From Bradyrhizobium sp. 164 (GTDB lineage Bacteria > Pseudomonadota > Alphaproteobacteria > Rhizobiales > Xanthobacteraceae): a stretch of 55,525 nt of DNA. The notes beneath the pieces were generated by a model. It saw only the letters and a program-made list of their open reading frames with translations. It did not search any database and was not told the DNA's origin. The stretch spans positions 1 to 55,525 of the forward strand of contig NZ_JADPKA010000022.1 in NCBI RefSeq assembly GCF_023073715.1, in the 5' to 3' direction. Position numbers and translations under genes: made by a program. Positions 47,388 to 55,525 of the stretch are shown here, piece after piece (the stretch's first letter is position 1; each line of letters starts with the position of its first letter).

Positions 47388-47418
47388 CTCGATCAGGATC
47401 GCTCTTTGAGCAAATTCC

Positions 47419-48216
47419 CTACTTGCCCTTCCAGTTCGGCGTGCGCTTGTTGAGGAAGGCATCCATGCCCTCGCGAAAATCCTCGCTCATATAGGCCTTC
47501 AGGATCAGGTCCTCGCCCTCCTCGCGCGACAGCGTGCGGCGGATGCGACGCACCGCCTCCTTGGTCGCCTCCAGCGTCAGCGGGGCATGGCTGGCGACGA
47601 GCTTTGCGGTCTCGTCGGCGCGGCGCTGCAGCGTCTCGATGTCAGGCACGACCTCGCTGAGCAGGCCGAGCGCCAGGGCCTCGGGCGCCTCGACCAGGCG
47701 CGCCTTGAAGATCAAATCCTTGGTGCGGGCGGGACCAACCAGCGCGACGACGCGGCTGATGTTCGACATCGACAGGCAATTGCCGAGCGTTCGCGCGATC
47801 GGAAAGCCGATCCGCGTCGTCTCGGTGCCGATGCGGAGATCGCAGCAGGCTGCAATGCCGGCGCCGCCGCCGGTGCAAGCTCCCGCAATCGCAGCGATCA
47901 CGGGCACGCGGCACTGCTCGAGCGTGCCGAGCACGCGGTCGATACGGGCCTCGTAGTCGAGCGCGTCCTGCGCGGTCTTGAAGGCGCGAAACTGCGAGAT
48001 GTCAGTGCCGGAGGCAAATGCCTTGTCGCCGGCCCCGGTCAGGATCAGCGCCTTGATCGAGCGGTCGGCGTTGATCTCCTGGCAGATCTCCGCCATGCGC
48101 TCGTACATGGCGAAGGTCAGCGCATTGCGCGCCTGCGGGCGGTTGAAGGTGATCCGCGCGATGCCGTCCTGGACGGAGTAGAGCAGGTCTTCGTTGGCGG
48201 TCGCAGGTAGGTTCAT
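47419..48216 (-). CDS. Enoyl-CoA hydratase/isomerase family protein
   Basis: A 265-residue crotonase. It has ARITFNRPQARNALTFAMYERM at the N-terminus, the oxyanion-hole region GAGDKAFASGTDISQF near residues 60-75 and GACTGGGAGIAACCDLRIGT around 110. The C-terminus is MSEDFREGMDAFLNKRTPNWKGK, usual for the family. It would hydrate or isomerise an enoyl-CoA. It is followed, after the inserted block, by the tct operon, which may once have been its close neighbour. A RIME-like repeat lies 26 bases before its start. Confidence 0.9.
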   Translation of the reverse strand: MNLPATANEDLLYSVQDGIARITFNRPQARNALTFAMYERMAEICQEINADRSIKALILTGAGDKAFASGTDISQFRAFKTAQDALDYEARIDRVLGTLEQCRVPVIAAIAGACTGGGAGIAACCDLRIGTETTRIGFPIARTLGNCLSMSNISRVVALVGPARTKDLIFKARLVEAPEALALGLLSEVVPDIETLQRRADETAKLVASHAPLTLEATKEAVRRIRRTLSREEGEDLILKAYMSEDFREGMDAFLNKRTPNWKGK

Positions 48217-48242
48217 CGCGCGCTCTCTTCAGTTCAACTGCA

Positions 48243-48333
48243 GCATGATCCGGAAAAGTGTGCAGCGGTTCTCCGAAAAAGATCATGCTCAAACGATAGA
48301 TCCAAAGCGCGACGAAGCTTGTTGCGCTTTAGA
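48243..48333. repeat. RIME-type rhizobial palindromic repeat
   Basis: The first part (48243-48288) begins GCATGATCCGGAAAAGTGTG and ends GATCATGC, closing a hairpin; the second part (about 48306-48332) has AAAGCGC and GCGCTTT arms. This two-hairpin layout is that of the Rhizobium-specific intergenic mosaic element, found between genes across Rhizobiales. Confidence 0.85.
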
Positions 48334-48338
48334 GTGGT

Positions 48339-49538
48339 TCAGGCGACCTGCGCCTTGGCCATCGGCCTCACGTCGCGTCCCTTCAGGACGTCCATGGCCG
48401 CCAGCACGCCGCCGCCGCGGTGCGGGACTTTGGCGAGATCCAGCCCCATCTCGACGCCGGCCAGCGTGCCCATCAGCATCAGATCGTTGAAATGGCCGAT
48501 ATGTCCGATCCGGAACACCTTGCCCTTGACCTTGTTCAAGCCGGTGCCGAGCGACATGTCGAAATTCTCCAGCACCACCTTGCGGAAGTCGTCGGCGTCG
48601 TGGCCCTCGGGCATGCGCACGCCGGTCAGCGCCGGCGAATGCGCGTTGGCATCGGCGCACTGCGTCTCCAGCCCCCAGACCTTGACCGCGGCACGCGTCG
48701 CCACGCTGTGGCGCTTGTGGCGGGCCCATACGTTCTCGAGCCCCTCTTCTTCCAGCATCTTCACTGCCTCGCGCAGGCCGTACAGCAAGTTGGTCGCGGG
48801 CGTATAGGGGAAGGTGCCGAGCCTGTTGAAGCTGATAACCTCCTGCCAGTCCCAGTAGGAGCGCATGCCGGGGTTGGCCTTCGCCACCGCGAGCGCTTTC
48901 TCCGAGACGGCGTTGAAGCCGAGCCCCGGCGGCAGCATCAGACCCTTCTGCGAGCCGGCGACGGAGACGTCGATGCCCCAGGCATCGTGCTCGTATTCCA
49001 TCGAGCCGAGGCCAGAGATGGTGTCGACCATCAGCAGCGCCGGATGCTTTGTGCGGTCGAGAATCTTGCGCACTTCGAGCGGCGGGGTCACGCAGCCGGT
49101 CGACGTCTCGTTGTGCACGACACAGACCCCCTTGATCGCGTGCTGCTTGTCGGCGGCAAGACGCTTCTCGATCTCGGCGAGATCGGCGCCATGACGCCAG
49201 TCGCTTGGAATGAAATCGACGTCCAGCTTGAACTTGTCGGCGATGCCGCGCCACAGCACGGCGAACTGGCCGGTCTCGCACATCAAAACCTTGTCGCCGG
49301 GCGCGAACACATTGACCATCGCCGCTTCCCAGGCGCCGGTGCCGGACGAGGGGAAGATGATCACGGGTTGCTTGGTGCGAAACACCCGCTGCATCGAGGC
49401 GAGGACCGCAAAACCGAGCTCGGCGAACTCCGGACCGCGATGGTCCAAGGTCGGCATGTCCATCGCCCGCAGCACCCGGTCGGGCACATTGGTCGGTCCT
49501 GGAATCTGTAAGAAATGCCTTCCAGTATGCACGGTCAT
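48339..49538 (-). CDS. Class V aminotransferase, serine-glyoxylate type (copy A)
   Basis: A 399-residue PLP enzyme. HFLQIPGPTNVPDRVLRAMD at the N-terminus, IIFPSSGTGAWEAA near 60-73, VVHNETSTG near 140 and VAGSQKGLMLPPGLGF with the Schiff-base lysine at about 198 are typical of serine-glyoxylate aminotransferases, which turn glyoxylate into glycine with serine or alanine as donor. The ATG at 49538 matches the family start. It lies 141 bases downstream of copy B. Confidence 0.9.
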   Translation of the reverse strand: MTVHTGRHFLQIPGPTNVPDRVLRAMDMPTLDHRGPEFAELGFAVLASMQRVFRTKQPVIIFPSSGTGAWEAAMVNVFAPGDKVLMCETGQFAVLWRGIADKFKLDVDFIPSDWRHGADLAEIEKRLAADKQHAIKGVCVVHNETSTGCVTPPLEVRKILDRTKHPALLMVDTISGLGSMEYEHDAWGIDVSVAGSQKGLMLPPGLGFNAVSEKALAVAKANPGMRSYWDWQEVISFNRLGTFPYTPATNLLYGLREAVKMLEEEGLENVWARHKRHSVATRAAVKVWGLETQCADANAHSPALTGVRMPEGHDADDFRKVVLENFDMSLGTGLNKVKGKVFRIGHIGHFNDLMLMGTLAGVEMGLDLAKVPHRGGGVLAAMDVLKGRDVRPMAKAQVA

Positions 49539-49679
49539 CGGCGTCCTTCCCGGTCTAGCCTTGGTTTGTGGGCGCCGAATAGCACCATTTGACCGGCTTG
49601 TCCCCTCCTCCAAGAGGGTCCGTCCGTGCATAACGGGCCGACCTGCCCTCGGATACCCTCCCCTTTCACCGCGACCACC

Positions 49680-50882
49680 TTACGTGCCGACGACCTTCAG
49701 ATGCGGCGATGCATTGCCCTGCGGGCGCTGCTCCAAGAGCTTCATCGCGACGTCGACCCCGCCGGAGCGATGCGGCACGCCCGCAACCGACAAGCCCATC
49801 TCGACGCCGGTGAGCGCGCCGAGCAGCGTCAGGGCGTTGCATTCGCCGAGATGGCCGATGCGGAAAACCTTTCCGGCGACCTTCGACAGGCCGGAGCCGA
49901 GCGACATGTTGTAATTGTCGAGCACCACTTTCCGGAACTGGTCGGCATCATGTCCCGGCGGCATCAGCACGGCCGTGAGCACCGGCGAGTACTCGGCCGG
50001 CTCCTGGCACAGGATCTCAAGGCCCCAGTGCTTGACGGCAGCGCGCGTCGCAGCAGCCAGCCGCTGGTGGCGAGCGAACACGTTGTCGAGGCCCTCTTCG
50101 AGCAGCATGGCGATCGCCTCGCGCAGGCCGTAGAGCAGATTGGTCGCCGGCGTGTAGGGGAAGAAGCCTTTCGCGTTGGGCTTGAGCATCTCCTCCCAGT
50201 CGAAATAGGAGCGCGGCATCCTGTTGGTCTTGGACGCGGCACGGGCCTTGTCCGAGATCGCGTTGAAGCCGAGACCGGGCGGCAGCATAAACCCCTTCTG
50301 CGAGCAGCTGACGCTGACGTCGACCTTCCACTCGTCGTGGCGGTAGTCGACCGAGCCGAGCGAGGAGATGGTGTCGACCATCAGGAGCGCCGGATGCGAG
50401 GCGCGATCGATCGCGGCGCGGATCTCGGCGATGCGGCTGGTCGCACCGGTCGATGTCTCGTTGTGCACGACCATGACGGCCTTGATCGCATGCGCGGTGT
50501 CATCGGTGAGCCTGGCCTCGATCACGGCGGGATCGGCGCCGCGGCGCCAGTCGCCCGGAACGAAATCGACCTCGATGCCGAAGCGCCCGGCCATCTGCCG
50601 CCACAGCGTGGCGAAATGGCCGGTCTCGACCATCAGCACCTTGTCGCCCGGCGACAGCGTGTTGACGATCGCGGCCTCCCAGGCGCCGGTCCCCGACGAG
50701 GGGAAGATCACGACGGGAGCTTTGGTCTGGAAAATCTTCTGGCTGCCTTCAAGCACGGCGCGGCCGAGCTCGGCGAATTCAGCGCTGCGGTGGTCGATGA
50801 CCGGCATGTCCATCGCGCGCAGCACGCGCTCGGGGACCGGGCTCGGACCTGGAATCTGGAGGAAATGGCGTCCCTGATGCAT
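49680..50882 (-). CDS. Class V aminotransferase, serine-glyoxylate type (copy B)
   Basis: A 400-residue paralogue of copy A with the same motif order: HFLQIPGPSPVPERVLRAMD, FPSSGTGAWEAA, VHNETSTG, and SCSQKGFMLPPGLGF with the lysine at about 196. The proteins differ throughout, so the duplication is old and the two may prefer different donors. The ATG at 50882 has GGGAGG about 6 bases before it; an upstream frame to 50993 runs into the divergent promoter. It is read away from the GntR gene. Confidence 0.9.
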   Translation of the reverse strand: MHQGRHFLQIPGPSPVPERVLRAMDMPVIDHRSAEFAELGRAVLEGSQKIFQTKAPVVIFPSSGTGAWEAAIVNTLSPGDKVLMVETGHFATLWRQMAGRFGIEVDFVPGDWRRGADPAVIEARLTDDTAHAIKAVMVVHNETSTGATSRIAEIRAAIDRASHPALLMVDTISSLGSVDYRHDEWKVDVSVSCSQKGFMLPPGLGFNAISDKARAASKTNRMPRSYFDWEEMLKPNAKGFFPYTPATNLLYGLREAIAMLLEEGLDNVFARHQRLAAATRAAVKHWGLEILCQEPAEYSPVLTAVLMPPGHDADQFRKVVLDNYNMSLGSGLSKVAGKVFRIGHLGECNALTLLGALTGVEMGLSVAGVPHRSGGVDVAMKLLEQRPQGNASPHLKVVGT

Positions 50883-50950
50883 GGAAACCTCCCGGTCGGT
50901 GGGACTCTCACCGGCCCCATCGGCTATTTTGCATTCATTTTTTGTCCTTT

Positions 50951-50974
50951 CAATCGAATTTTGGTATTCGATTG
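50951..50974. promoter_or_regulatory. Candidate GntR operator (perfect 9-bp dyad)
   Basis: CAATCGAAT, 6 bases, ATTCGATTG: an exact inverted repeat in the 134-base gap between the divergent aminotransferase and GntR genes. FadR-family GntR regulators usually bind short dyads near their own start. A related AATCGAA piece is seen at 51791, before the FAD oxidase gene. Confidence 0.65.
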
Positions 50975-51016
50975 TGGCCGTCGACGCGACCAAACAGGCA
51001 AACTACTGTGCTGCAA

Positions 51017-51748
51017 ATGAAATCCACGATTCCCAACACCGGGGTTCCGATTGCCCCGCCCGCCACAAATGGCGGCGACCGCCAGGAGGCCTCGCTTCAT
51101 GGCGAGATCCTGCTGCGGCTGCGCGACTACGTGGTCGAGGGTAATATTCCGGAAGGTGGGCGCGTTCCCGAACGGCAGCTCTGCGAGATGCTCGGCATTT
51201 CGCGAACGCCCCTGCGCGAAGCCTTGAAGGTGCTTGCTGCCGAGGGGCTGATCGAACTTCTACCGAACCGCGGCGCGCGGGTGCGTCAGCTCAGCCAGCG
51301 CGACCTCGAGGAGCTGTTCGACGTGATGGCGGGATTGGAGAGCCTCGCCGGGCGCCTCGCCTGCGAAGCCATCACCGACGCGGAAATCACCGCGATCGAG
51401 CAGTTGCATTACGGGATGTACGGCCGCTACCTGCATCGCGACATGCACGGCTATTTCCAGGCCAACCAGCGGATCCACGAGAGCATCGTCGCGGCCGCGC
51501 GCAACGAGACGCTGAAGACGGCTTACGCCAACTTCGCCGGCCGGATCCGGCGCGTTCGCTACTCCGCCAATTTCGCACGCAAGCGGCAGCGCTGGGCGGA
51601 GGCGATGCGCGAGCACGAGGCCATTCTCGATGCGCTGCGCCGCCGGGCCGCGAGCGAGCTCAGCGACATCCTGTTCCAACACCTGCGCAACAAGCGGGCG
51701 GCCGCGATCGAGCACCTGACCGAGCCCCAAGAGAACGCACCGGCCTAG
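51017..51748 (+). CDS. GntR-family regulator, FadR subfamily (FCD domain)
   Basis: A 243-residue regulator. Residues about 25-95 are the winged helix: LRDYVVEGNIPEGGRVPERQLCEMLGISRTPLREALKVLAAEGLIELLPNRGARV. Residues about 100-235 form the all-helical FCD ligand domain, with Asp and His residues (HRDMHGYFQANQRIHESI, MREHEAILDAL) set to bind a metal and a small carboxylate. It likely senses a substrate of the neighbouring genes. I start at the ATG at 51017. It sits between the aminotransferases and the oxidase, facing the former. Confidence 0.9.
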   Translation: MKSTIPNTGVPIAPPATNGGDRQEASLHGEILLRLRDYVVEGNIPEGGRVPERQLCEMLGISRTPLREALKVLAAEGLIELLPNRGARVRQLSQRDLEELFDVMAGLESLAGRLACEAITDAEITAIEQLHYGMYGRYLHRDMHGYFQANQRIHESIVAAARNETLKTAYANFAGRIRRVRYSANFARKRQRWAEAMREHEAILDALRRRAASELSDILFQHLRNKRAAAIEHLTEPQENAPA

Positions 51749-51860
51749 TCCTGAGGACGGCCGGGTTGCTCATTTTGAATTCACAATGTAATCGAACGCG
51801 AGACATAGTGAATAACTCAGCAAGGCTGGGCCACCTCGCTCGATCGGTCCGGGATCAGGG

Positions 51861-54836
51861 ATGACAAACGCTTCCTCGCTCGAACGGCGCCTGCGCAAGG
51901 AAATGACCGGGGACGTCCTTTTCGACGGTTTCAGCCGCGGTCGCTACGCCACCGACGCCTCGTTCTATCAGATCATGCCGGCCGGCGTGCTGGTCCCTAA
52001 GACCATCGACGAGGCGCTACGGGCGCTCGCCATCGCCCGCGACGAGGGGCTGAAGGTCACCCCGCGTGGCGGCGGCACCTCGCAATGCGGCCAGACCGTC
52101 AATGACGGGCTCGTGGTCGACCTCTCCAAGCATCTGAACCGGATCCTGTCGCTCGACGTCAAGGGCCGCACCTGCGTGGTCGAACCCGGCATCGTGCTCG
52201 ACGACCTCAACCGCCAGCTCAGGAAGCACGGCCTGTGGTTTCCGGTCGACGTCTCCACGGCCTCGCGCGCCACCATTGGCGGCATGGCCGGCAACAATTC
52301 CTGCGGCGGCCGCTCGCTTCGCTACGGCACCATGCGCGACAACACGCTGTCGATGGAAGCTGCGCTCGCCGACGGCACGCTCAGCCGCTTCGGCGAGGTC
52401 TCACGCGATCTCTCCGATGTCGAGGCCGGCGACAGCGCACGGGCCCTGTTCCGCGACATGCTCGATCTCGGGATGCGCGAAGCCGAGGAGATCGCCGCGC
52501 GCTTTCCCAAGGTGCAGCGCCGCGTCGGCGGCTACAATCTCGATGCGCTGGTGCCGCGCAATGCACCCAACAACATGGCGCATCTCCTGGTCGGATCCGA
52601 GGGCACGCTGGCCTTCACCACCAAGGTTGAGCTGAAGCTGTGGCCTGTGATCCGCAACAAGGCGCTCGGCGTCTGCCATTTCGGCAATTTCTACGAAGCG
52701 ATGGACGCGACCCAGCATCTGGTCAAGCTCAAGCCGATCGCAGTCGAGCTGGTCGATCGCACCATGATCGCGCTCGGCCGCGACATCGCGATGTTCAAGC
52801 CGATCATCTCCGCCGCGATCAAGGGCGATCCAGACGCCGTGCTGGTGGTCGAATTCGCCGAGGAAGACCAGGCGGACAATCTGGCGCGCCTCAAGCAGCT
52901 CGGCGAGCTGATGGGCGATCTCGGCTTCGGCTGGAACAACGACAAGCGCAAATGGGGCGGAGTGGTCGAGATCACGGAGCCGGCACTCCAGAGCGGCATT
53001 GCCGATTTCCGCGCCGCCGGCCTCAACGTCATGATGTCGATGAAGCAGGAGGGCAAGCCGGTCTCCTTCGTCGAGGACTGCGCGGTGCCGCTGCCACACC
53101 TCGCCGACTACACCGCACGGCTGAACGAGGTGTTTGCCAAGCATGGCACCAGCGGCACCATGTATGCGCATGCATCCGAAGGCTGCCTGCATGTGCGGCC
53201 CGTGCTGAATCTCAAGTTGGAGAAGGACGTCAAGGCGATGCGCGCCATCGCCGAAGAGGCGTTTGCGCTGGTGCGCGAATACAAGGGCTCGCATTCCGGC
53301 GAGCACGGCGACGGCCTGGTGCGCTCCGAATTCCACGAGACCATGTTCGGTGAACGCCTCGTCGCCGACTTCAAGGACGTGAAGCAGCGCTTCGATCCCG
53401 ACGGCGTTCTCAATCCCGGCAAGATCGTCGATGCGCCCAGGATGGACGACCGCTCGCTGTTCCGCTACCGGCCCGACTATCGGGTCGGCGAGCTGAAGAC
53501 GAGGCTCGACTGGTCCGCCTATCCCGGCGCCGGCGGTGGTTTCCAGGGCGCGGTCGAGATGTGCAACAACAACGGCGCCTGCCGCAAGCTCGAGGGCGGC
53601 GTGATGTGCCCGTCCTACCGCGCGACGCGCAACGAGAAGGACGTCACGCGGGGCCGCGCCAATACGTTGCGGCTCGCGATCTCCGGCCAGCTCGGCCCCA
53701 ATGCGCTCTCCTCCGACGAGATGATGGAAACGCTAAAACTCTGCGTCTCCTGCAAGGCCTGCCGCCACGAATGCCCGACCGGCATCGACATGGCCAAGAT
53801 GAAGATCGAAGTGCTGGCCGCGCGCGCAGAGTCCCATGGCCTCACGTTGCGCGACCGCTTGGTGGGCTACCTCCCGCGGTATGCCGACCTTGCATCGCGT
53901 TTCGCGCCGCTGGCGAATTTGCGCAACAGCAGCCCGCTCTTGCGAAAGCTGTTCGAGCGCTTTGCCGGCATCAGCGCGCGCCGTGCCCTGCCCGCCTTCC
54001 GCAACGATGTGTTCGTGCCGCCGGCTGACAGCGTGGGACCGGAGAGCGGCCGCGAAGTGGTTCTGTTCGCCGATACGTTCAACCGCATCTATGAGCGCGA
54101 AAATCTCGACGCAGCGCTGCGCGTACTCGCGGCCGGCGGCTATCGCGTGCATCTGCCGAAGCCGTCGAGCGGCAGTCGCGCGCCGTGCTGCGGCCGCACG
54201 TTCCTGTCAGCCGGCCTCGTCGACGAGGCCAAGGCCGAGCTCGATCGTCTCGTGGCCACCTTCGCGCCCTTCGCCGCGCGCGGCGTGCCGATCATAGGTC
54301 TAGAGCCGAGCTGCCTCTTGACGCTCCGCGATGAGCTAGCCTCGCTACGCAAGGACAACGACGCCAAGGCGGTCGGTGCCCACGCGCTGACCTTCGAGGA
54401 ATTTCTGGTGCGCGAGGCCGAGGCCGGGCGGCTGCAACTGCCGCTCGGTAACCTGGCCGACAAAGCCATTGTGCACGGCCATTGCCACCAAAAATCCTTC
54501 GGCGCCTTCAAGCCGGTCGAGCAGGTGCTGCGCCTCGTCCCCGGCCTTGAGGTCGAGACCATCGAATCGAGCTGCTGCGGCATGGCCGGCGCGTTCGGCT
54601 ATAGTGCCGACACTTACGATGCCTCGATCGAGATGGCCGAGCTGTCACTGCTGCCGGCCGTGCGGCGCGCGGACCAGACTACGCTGGTCGTCGCCGACGG
54701 CACCTCCTGCCGGCACCAGATCCACGAAGGTGCCGGGCGCGAGGCCCTTCACGTCGCGCGGGTGCTGGCCATGAGCCTCGATCGCGACGGACCCAATTCC
54801 AGTTCTCCAGCTACAAAGGAAACCAGCCATGGCTGA
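51861..54836 (+). CDS. FAD-linked 2-hydroxyacid oxidase fused to iron-sulfur domain (GlcD/GlcF-like, YdiJ type)
   Basis: A 991-residue protein. Residues about 1-270 are the FAD-binding PCMH domain (TPRGGGTS at 67-74, VDVSTASRATIGGMAGNNSCG), then the oxidase C-terminal domain with HASEGCLHVRPVL and SGEHGDGLVRSE, holding histidines usual for D-lactate or glycolate oxidases. Cysteine motifs follow: CNNNGACRK at 568 and CVSCKACRHECP at 628, for Fe-S clusters. The last 230 residues are a CCG-type domain (APCCGRTF, ESSCCGMAGAFGY). It should oxidise a 2-hydroxyacid and pass electrons to the membrane. It overlaps the next gene by 8 bases. Confidence 0.92.
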   Translation: MTNASSLERRLRKEMTGDVLFDGFSRGRYATDASFYQIMPAGVLVPKTIDEALRALAIARDEGLKVTPRGGGTSQCGQTVNDGLVVDLSKHLNRILSLDVKGRTCVVEPGIVLDDLNRQLRKHGLWFPVDVSTASRATIGGMAGNNSCGGRSLRYGTMRDNTLSMEAALADGTLSRFGEVSRDLSDVEAGDSARALFRDMLDLGMREAEEIAARFPKVQRRVGGYNLDALVPRNAPNNMAHLLVGSEGTLAFTTKVELKLWPVIRNKALGVCHFGNFYEAMDATQHLVKLKPIAVELVDRTMIALGRDIAMFKPIISAAIKGDPDAVLVVEFAEEDQADNLARLKQLGELMGDLGFGWNNDKRKWGGVVEITEPALQSGIADFRAAGLNVMMSMKQEGKPVSFVEDCAVPLPHLADYTARLNEVFAKHGTSGTMYAHASEGCLHVRPVLNLKLEKDVKAMRAIAEEAFALVREYKGSHSGEHGDGLVRSEFHETMFGERLVADFKDVKQRFDPDGVLNPGKIVDAPRMDDRSLFRYRPDYRVGELKTRLDWSAYPGAGGGFQGAVEMCNNNGACRKLEGGVMCPSYRATRNEKDVTRGRANTLRLAISGQLGPNALSSDEMMETLKLCVSCKACRHECPTGIDMAKMKIEVLAARAESHGLTLRDRLVGYLPRYADLASRFAPLANLRNSSPLLRKLFERFAGISARRALPAFRNDVFVPPADSVGPESGREVVLFADTFNRIYERENLDAALRVLAAGGYRVHLPKPSSGSRAPCCGRTFLSAGLVDEAKAELDRLVATFAPFAARGVPIIGLEPSCLLTLRDELASLRKDNDAKAVGAHALTFEEFLVREAEAGRLQLPLGNLADKAIVHGHCHQKSFGAFKPVEQVLRLVPGLEVETIESSCCGMAGAFGYSADTYDASIEMAELSLLPAVRRADQTTLVVADGTSCRHQIHEGAGREALHVARVLAMSLDRDGPNSSSPATKETSHG

Positions 54837-55257
54837 GCTCACCCTCGACACCGCCCGCAAAATTCTCGACGCCGCCTTCGCGAAGGCCGGCGAGCTCAAG
54901 CTGAAGCCGCTGGTCGTCACCATCCTGGACGCGCGCGGCGTGCTCAAGCTCGCGGCTGCGCAGGACGGCACCAGCCTGATGCGCGGCGAGATCGCGCACG
55001 GCAAGGCCTATGGCGCGCTGGCGATGGGCATGGGCTCACGCGCGCTGTTCCAGCGCGCGCAGGAGCAGGCCTTTTTCATCGACGCGGTGAACACGATCGC
55101 CAAGGGCGCACTGGTGCCGGTCCCCGGCGGCGTGCTGATTATGGACGGCACGACGCTTCTCGGCGCCGTCGGTGTCTCCGGCGACACCTCCGACAATGAC
55201 GAGGCCTGCGCGGTCGCGGGCATCCAGGCGGCGGGGTTGAAGGCGAACGCAGGCTAG
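54829..55257 (+). CDS. GlcG/HbpS-family protein
   Basis: A 142-residue protein of the GlcG/HbpS (haem-degrading, DUF336) family: LDAAFAKAGELKLKPLVVTILDARGVLKLAAAQDG, then KAYGALAMGMGS and GGVLIMDGTTLLGAVGVSGD. Members often lie in glycolate or propanediol loci and their exact job is open. The overlap with the FAD oxidase gene (8 bases) implies shared translation and a linked role. Confidence 0.9.
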   Translation: MAELTLDTARKILDAAFAKAGELKLKPLVVTILDARGVLKLAAAQDGTSLMRGEIAHGKAYGALAMGMGSRALFQRAQEQAFFIDAVNTIAKGALVPVPGGVLIMDGTTLLGAVGVSGDTSDNDEACAVAGIQAAGLKANAG

Positions 55258-55426
55258 GACTCACCGGCCGAATGACAAAAGAAGACAGCTAATCCGGATG
55301 CTGGTCGCTGATCCCTACCGATGCGATCCTAGAGACCGGCTGTGACGTTCTCGACGAGACGGTGGGGCTCGCGCGATCGGACTGGAACGCGTTCTCGCAG
55401 CTGGCTCTATCAACTTTCAACAAGTC

Positions 55427-55525
55427 TGTCAATCGGCGTTCGACTGGGACCCCCTATCGGCATCCAAAAGGGACCCCTTTGATCGGCGTGCTCTGCTGGG
55501 AGCGCTCGGGTCGTCGGAGCTGGTC
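55427..55525. mobile_element. Probable end of an IS21-family element, cut by window edge
   Basis: From TGTCAATCGGCG at 55427 the unit ATCGGC(G/A)T plus GGGACCCC recurs about every 25 bases (near 55432, 55456, 55483), the last copy weaker. Such repeated GGGACCCC units after a TG start are typical of IS21-like termini in Bradyrhizobium. The istA gene would begin beyond the window. I see no transposase residues here. Confidence 0.45.

Larger units (their letters stand above)
46727..47418. other. AT-rich regulatory/boundary region without a gene
   Basis: No convincing gene. The first 200 bases are unusually AT-rich (46820-46920) and hold two inverted repeats. A second copy of one of them lies at 47368-47387 close to the hydratase gene end. 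Reading frames in 46946-47230 have poor codon use. Confidence 0.5.

Overview
The window reads as chromosome of a high-GC alphaproteobacterium, most likely Bradyrhizobium or a close relative. Supporting this are the strong G/C third-position bias, the many adjacent genes overlapping by 4-14 bases, a tripartite tricarboxylate transporter set, and two rhizobial-type palindromic intergenic repeats (about 38241-38382 and 48243-48333). I saw no rRNA, tRNA or CRISPR array.

Left part (1-25839): a surface-glycan locus. A cut-off NDP-sugar dehydratase gene and a decayed epimerase lie at the edge. Then comes a plus-strand run (1035-11199): a CBS-GHMP sugar kinase, a NeuB-type synthase fused to a second TIM barrel, a CMP-sugar synthetase, three SDR dehydrogenases and an isomerase-like barrel, followed by pseB, pseC and pseF. 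It meets a minus-strand run head-on (22412 down to 11186): pseG, pseH, pseI, a glycosyltransferase-like protein, a Wzx flippase, two related unknown proteins, a Wzy-like polymerase, a Wzz-like protein and an HddC-GmhB fusion. All six steps to CMP-pseudaminic acid are present, plus a second synthase/cytidylyltransferase pair that must serve a different ulosonic acid. A capsule-type transferase, a family 2 glycosyltransferase and UDP-glucuronate decarboxylase follow at 22586-25839.

Middle (25969-36132): a serralysin-like protease carrying three almost identical 117-residue repeats, a small exported protein and a class III CoA-transferase. After these is a stretch of small unknown genes and decayed genes (a DNA ligase, an acyltransferase, a DUF3606-type gene and others), which looks like an eroded island.

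Right part (36133-55525): a tctA-tctB-tctC uptake operon. Between tctC and an enoyl-CoA hydratase gene lies a block of about 7.8 kb (39523-47418). It begins with a decayed copy of the 3' end of a hydratase gene and holds a frameshifted second copy of the UDP-glucuronate decarboxylase, a truncated tctC, and a compact five-gene module: a 55-residue protein, a GIY-YIG/DUF4357 protein lacking its usual glutamate, a Lon-like AAA ATPase, a divergent tyrosine recombinase and a DUF3102-like protein. This module is the best candidate here for an undescribed system. Beyond it are two tandem serine-glyoxylate-type aminotransferases, a divergent GntR regulator with a perfect 9-bp dyad in the shared promoter region, a GlcD/GlcF-like fused FAD/iron-sulfur oxidase and a GlcG-like protein. 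Together with the tct transporter these suggest uptake and breakdown of a carboxylate or 2-hydroxyacid through glyoxylate. The window ends in what looks like one terminus of an IS21-family element.
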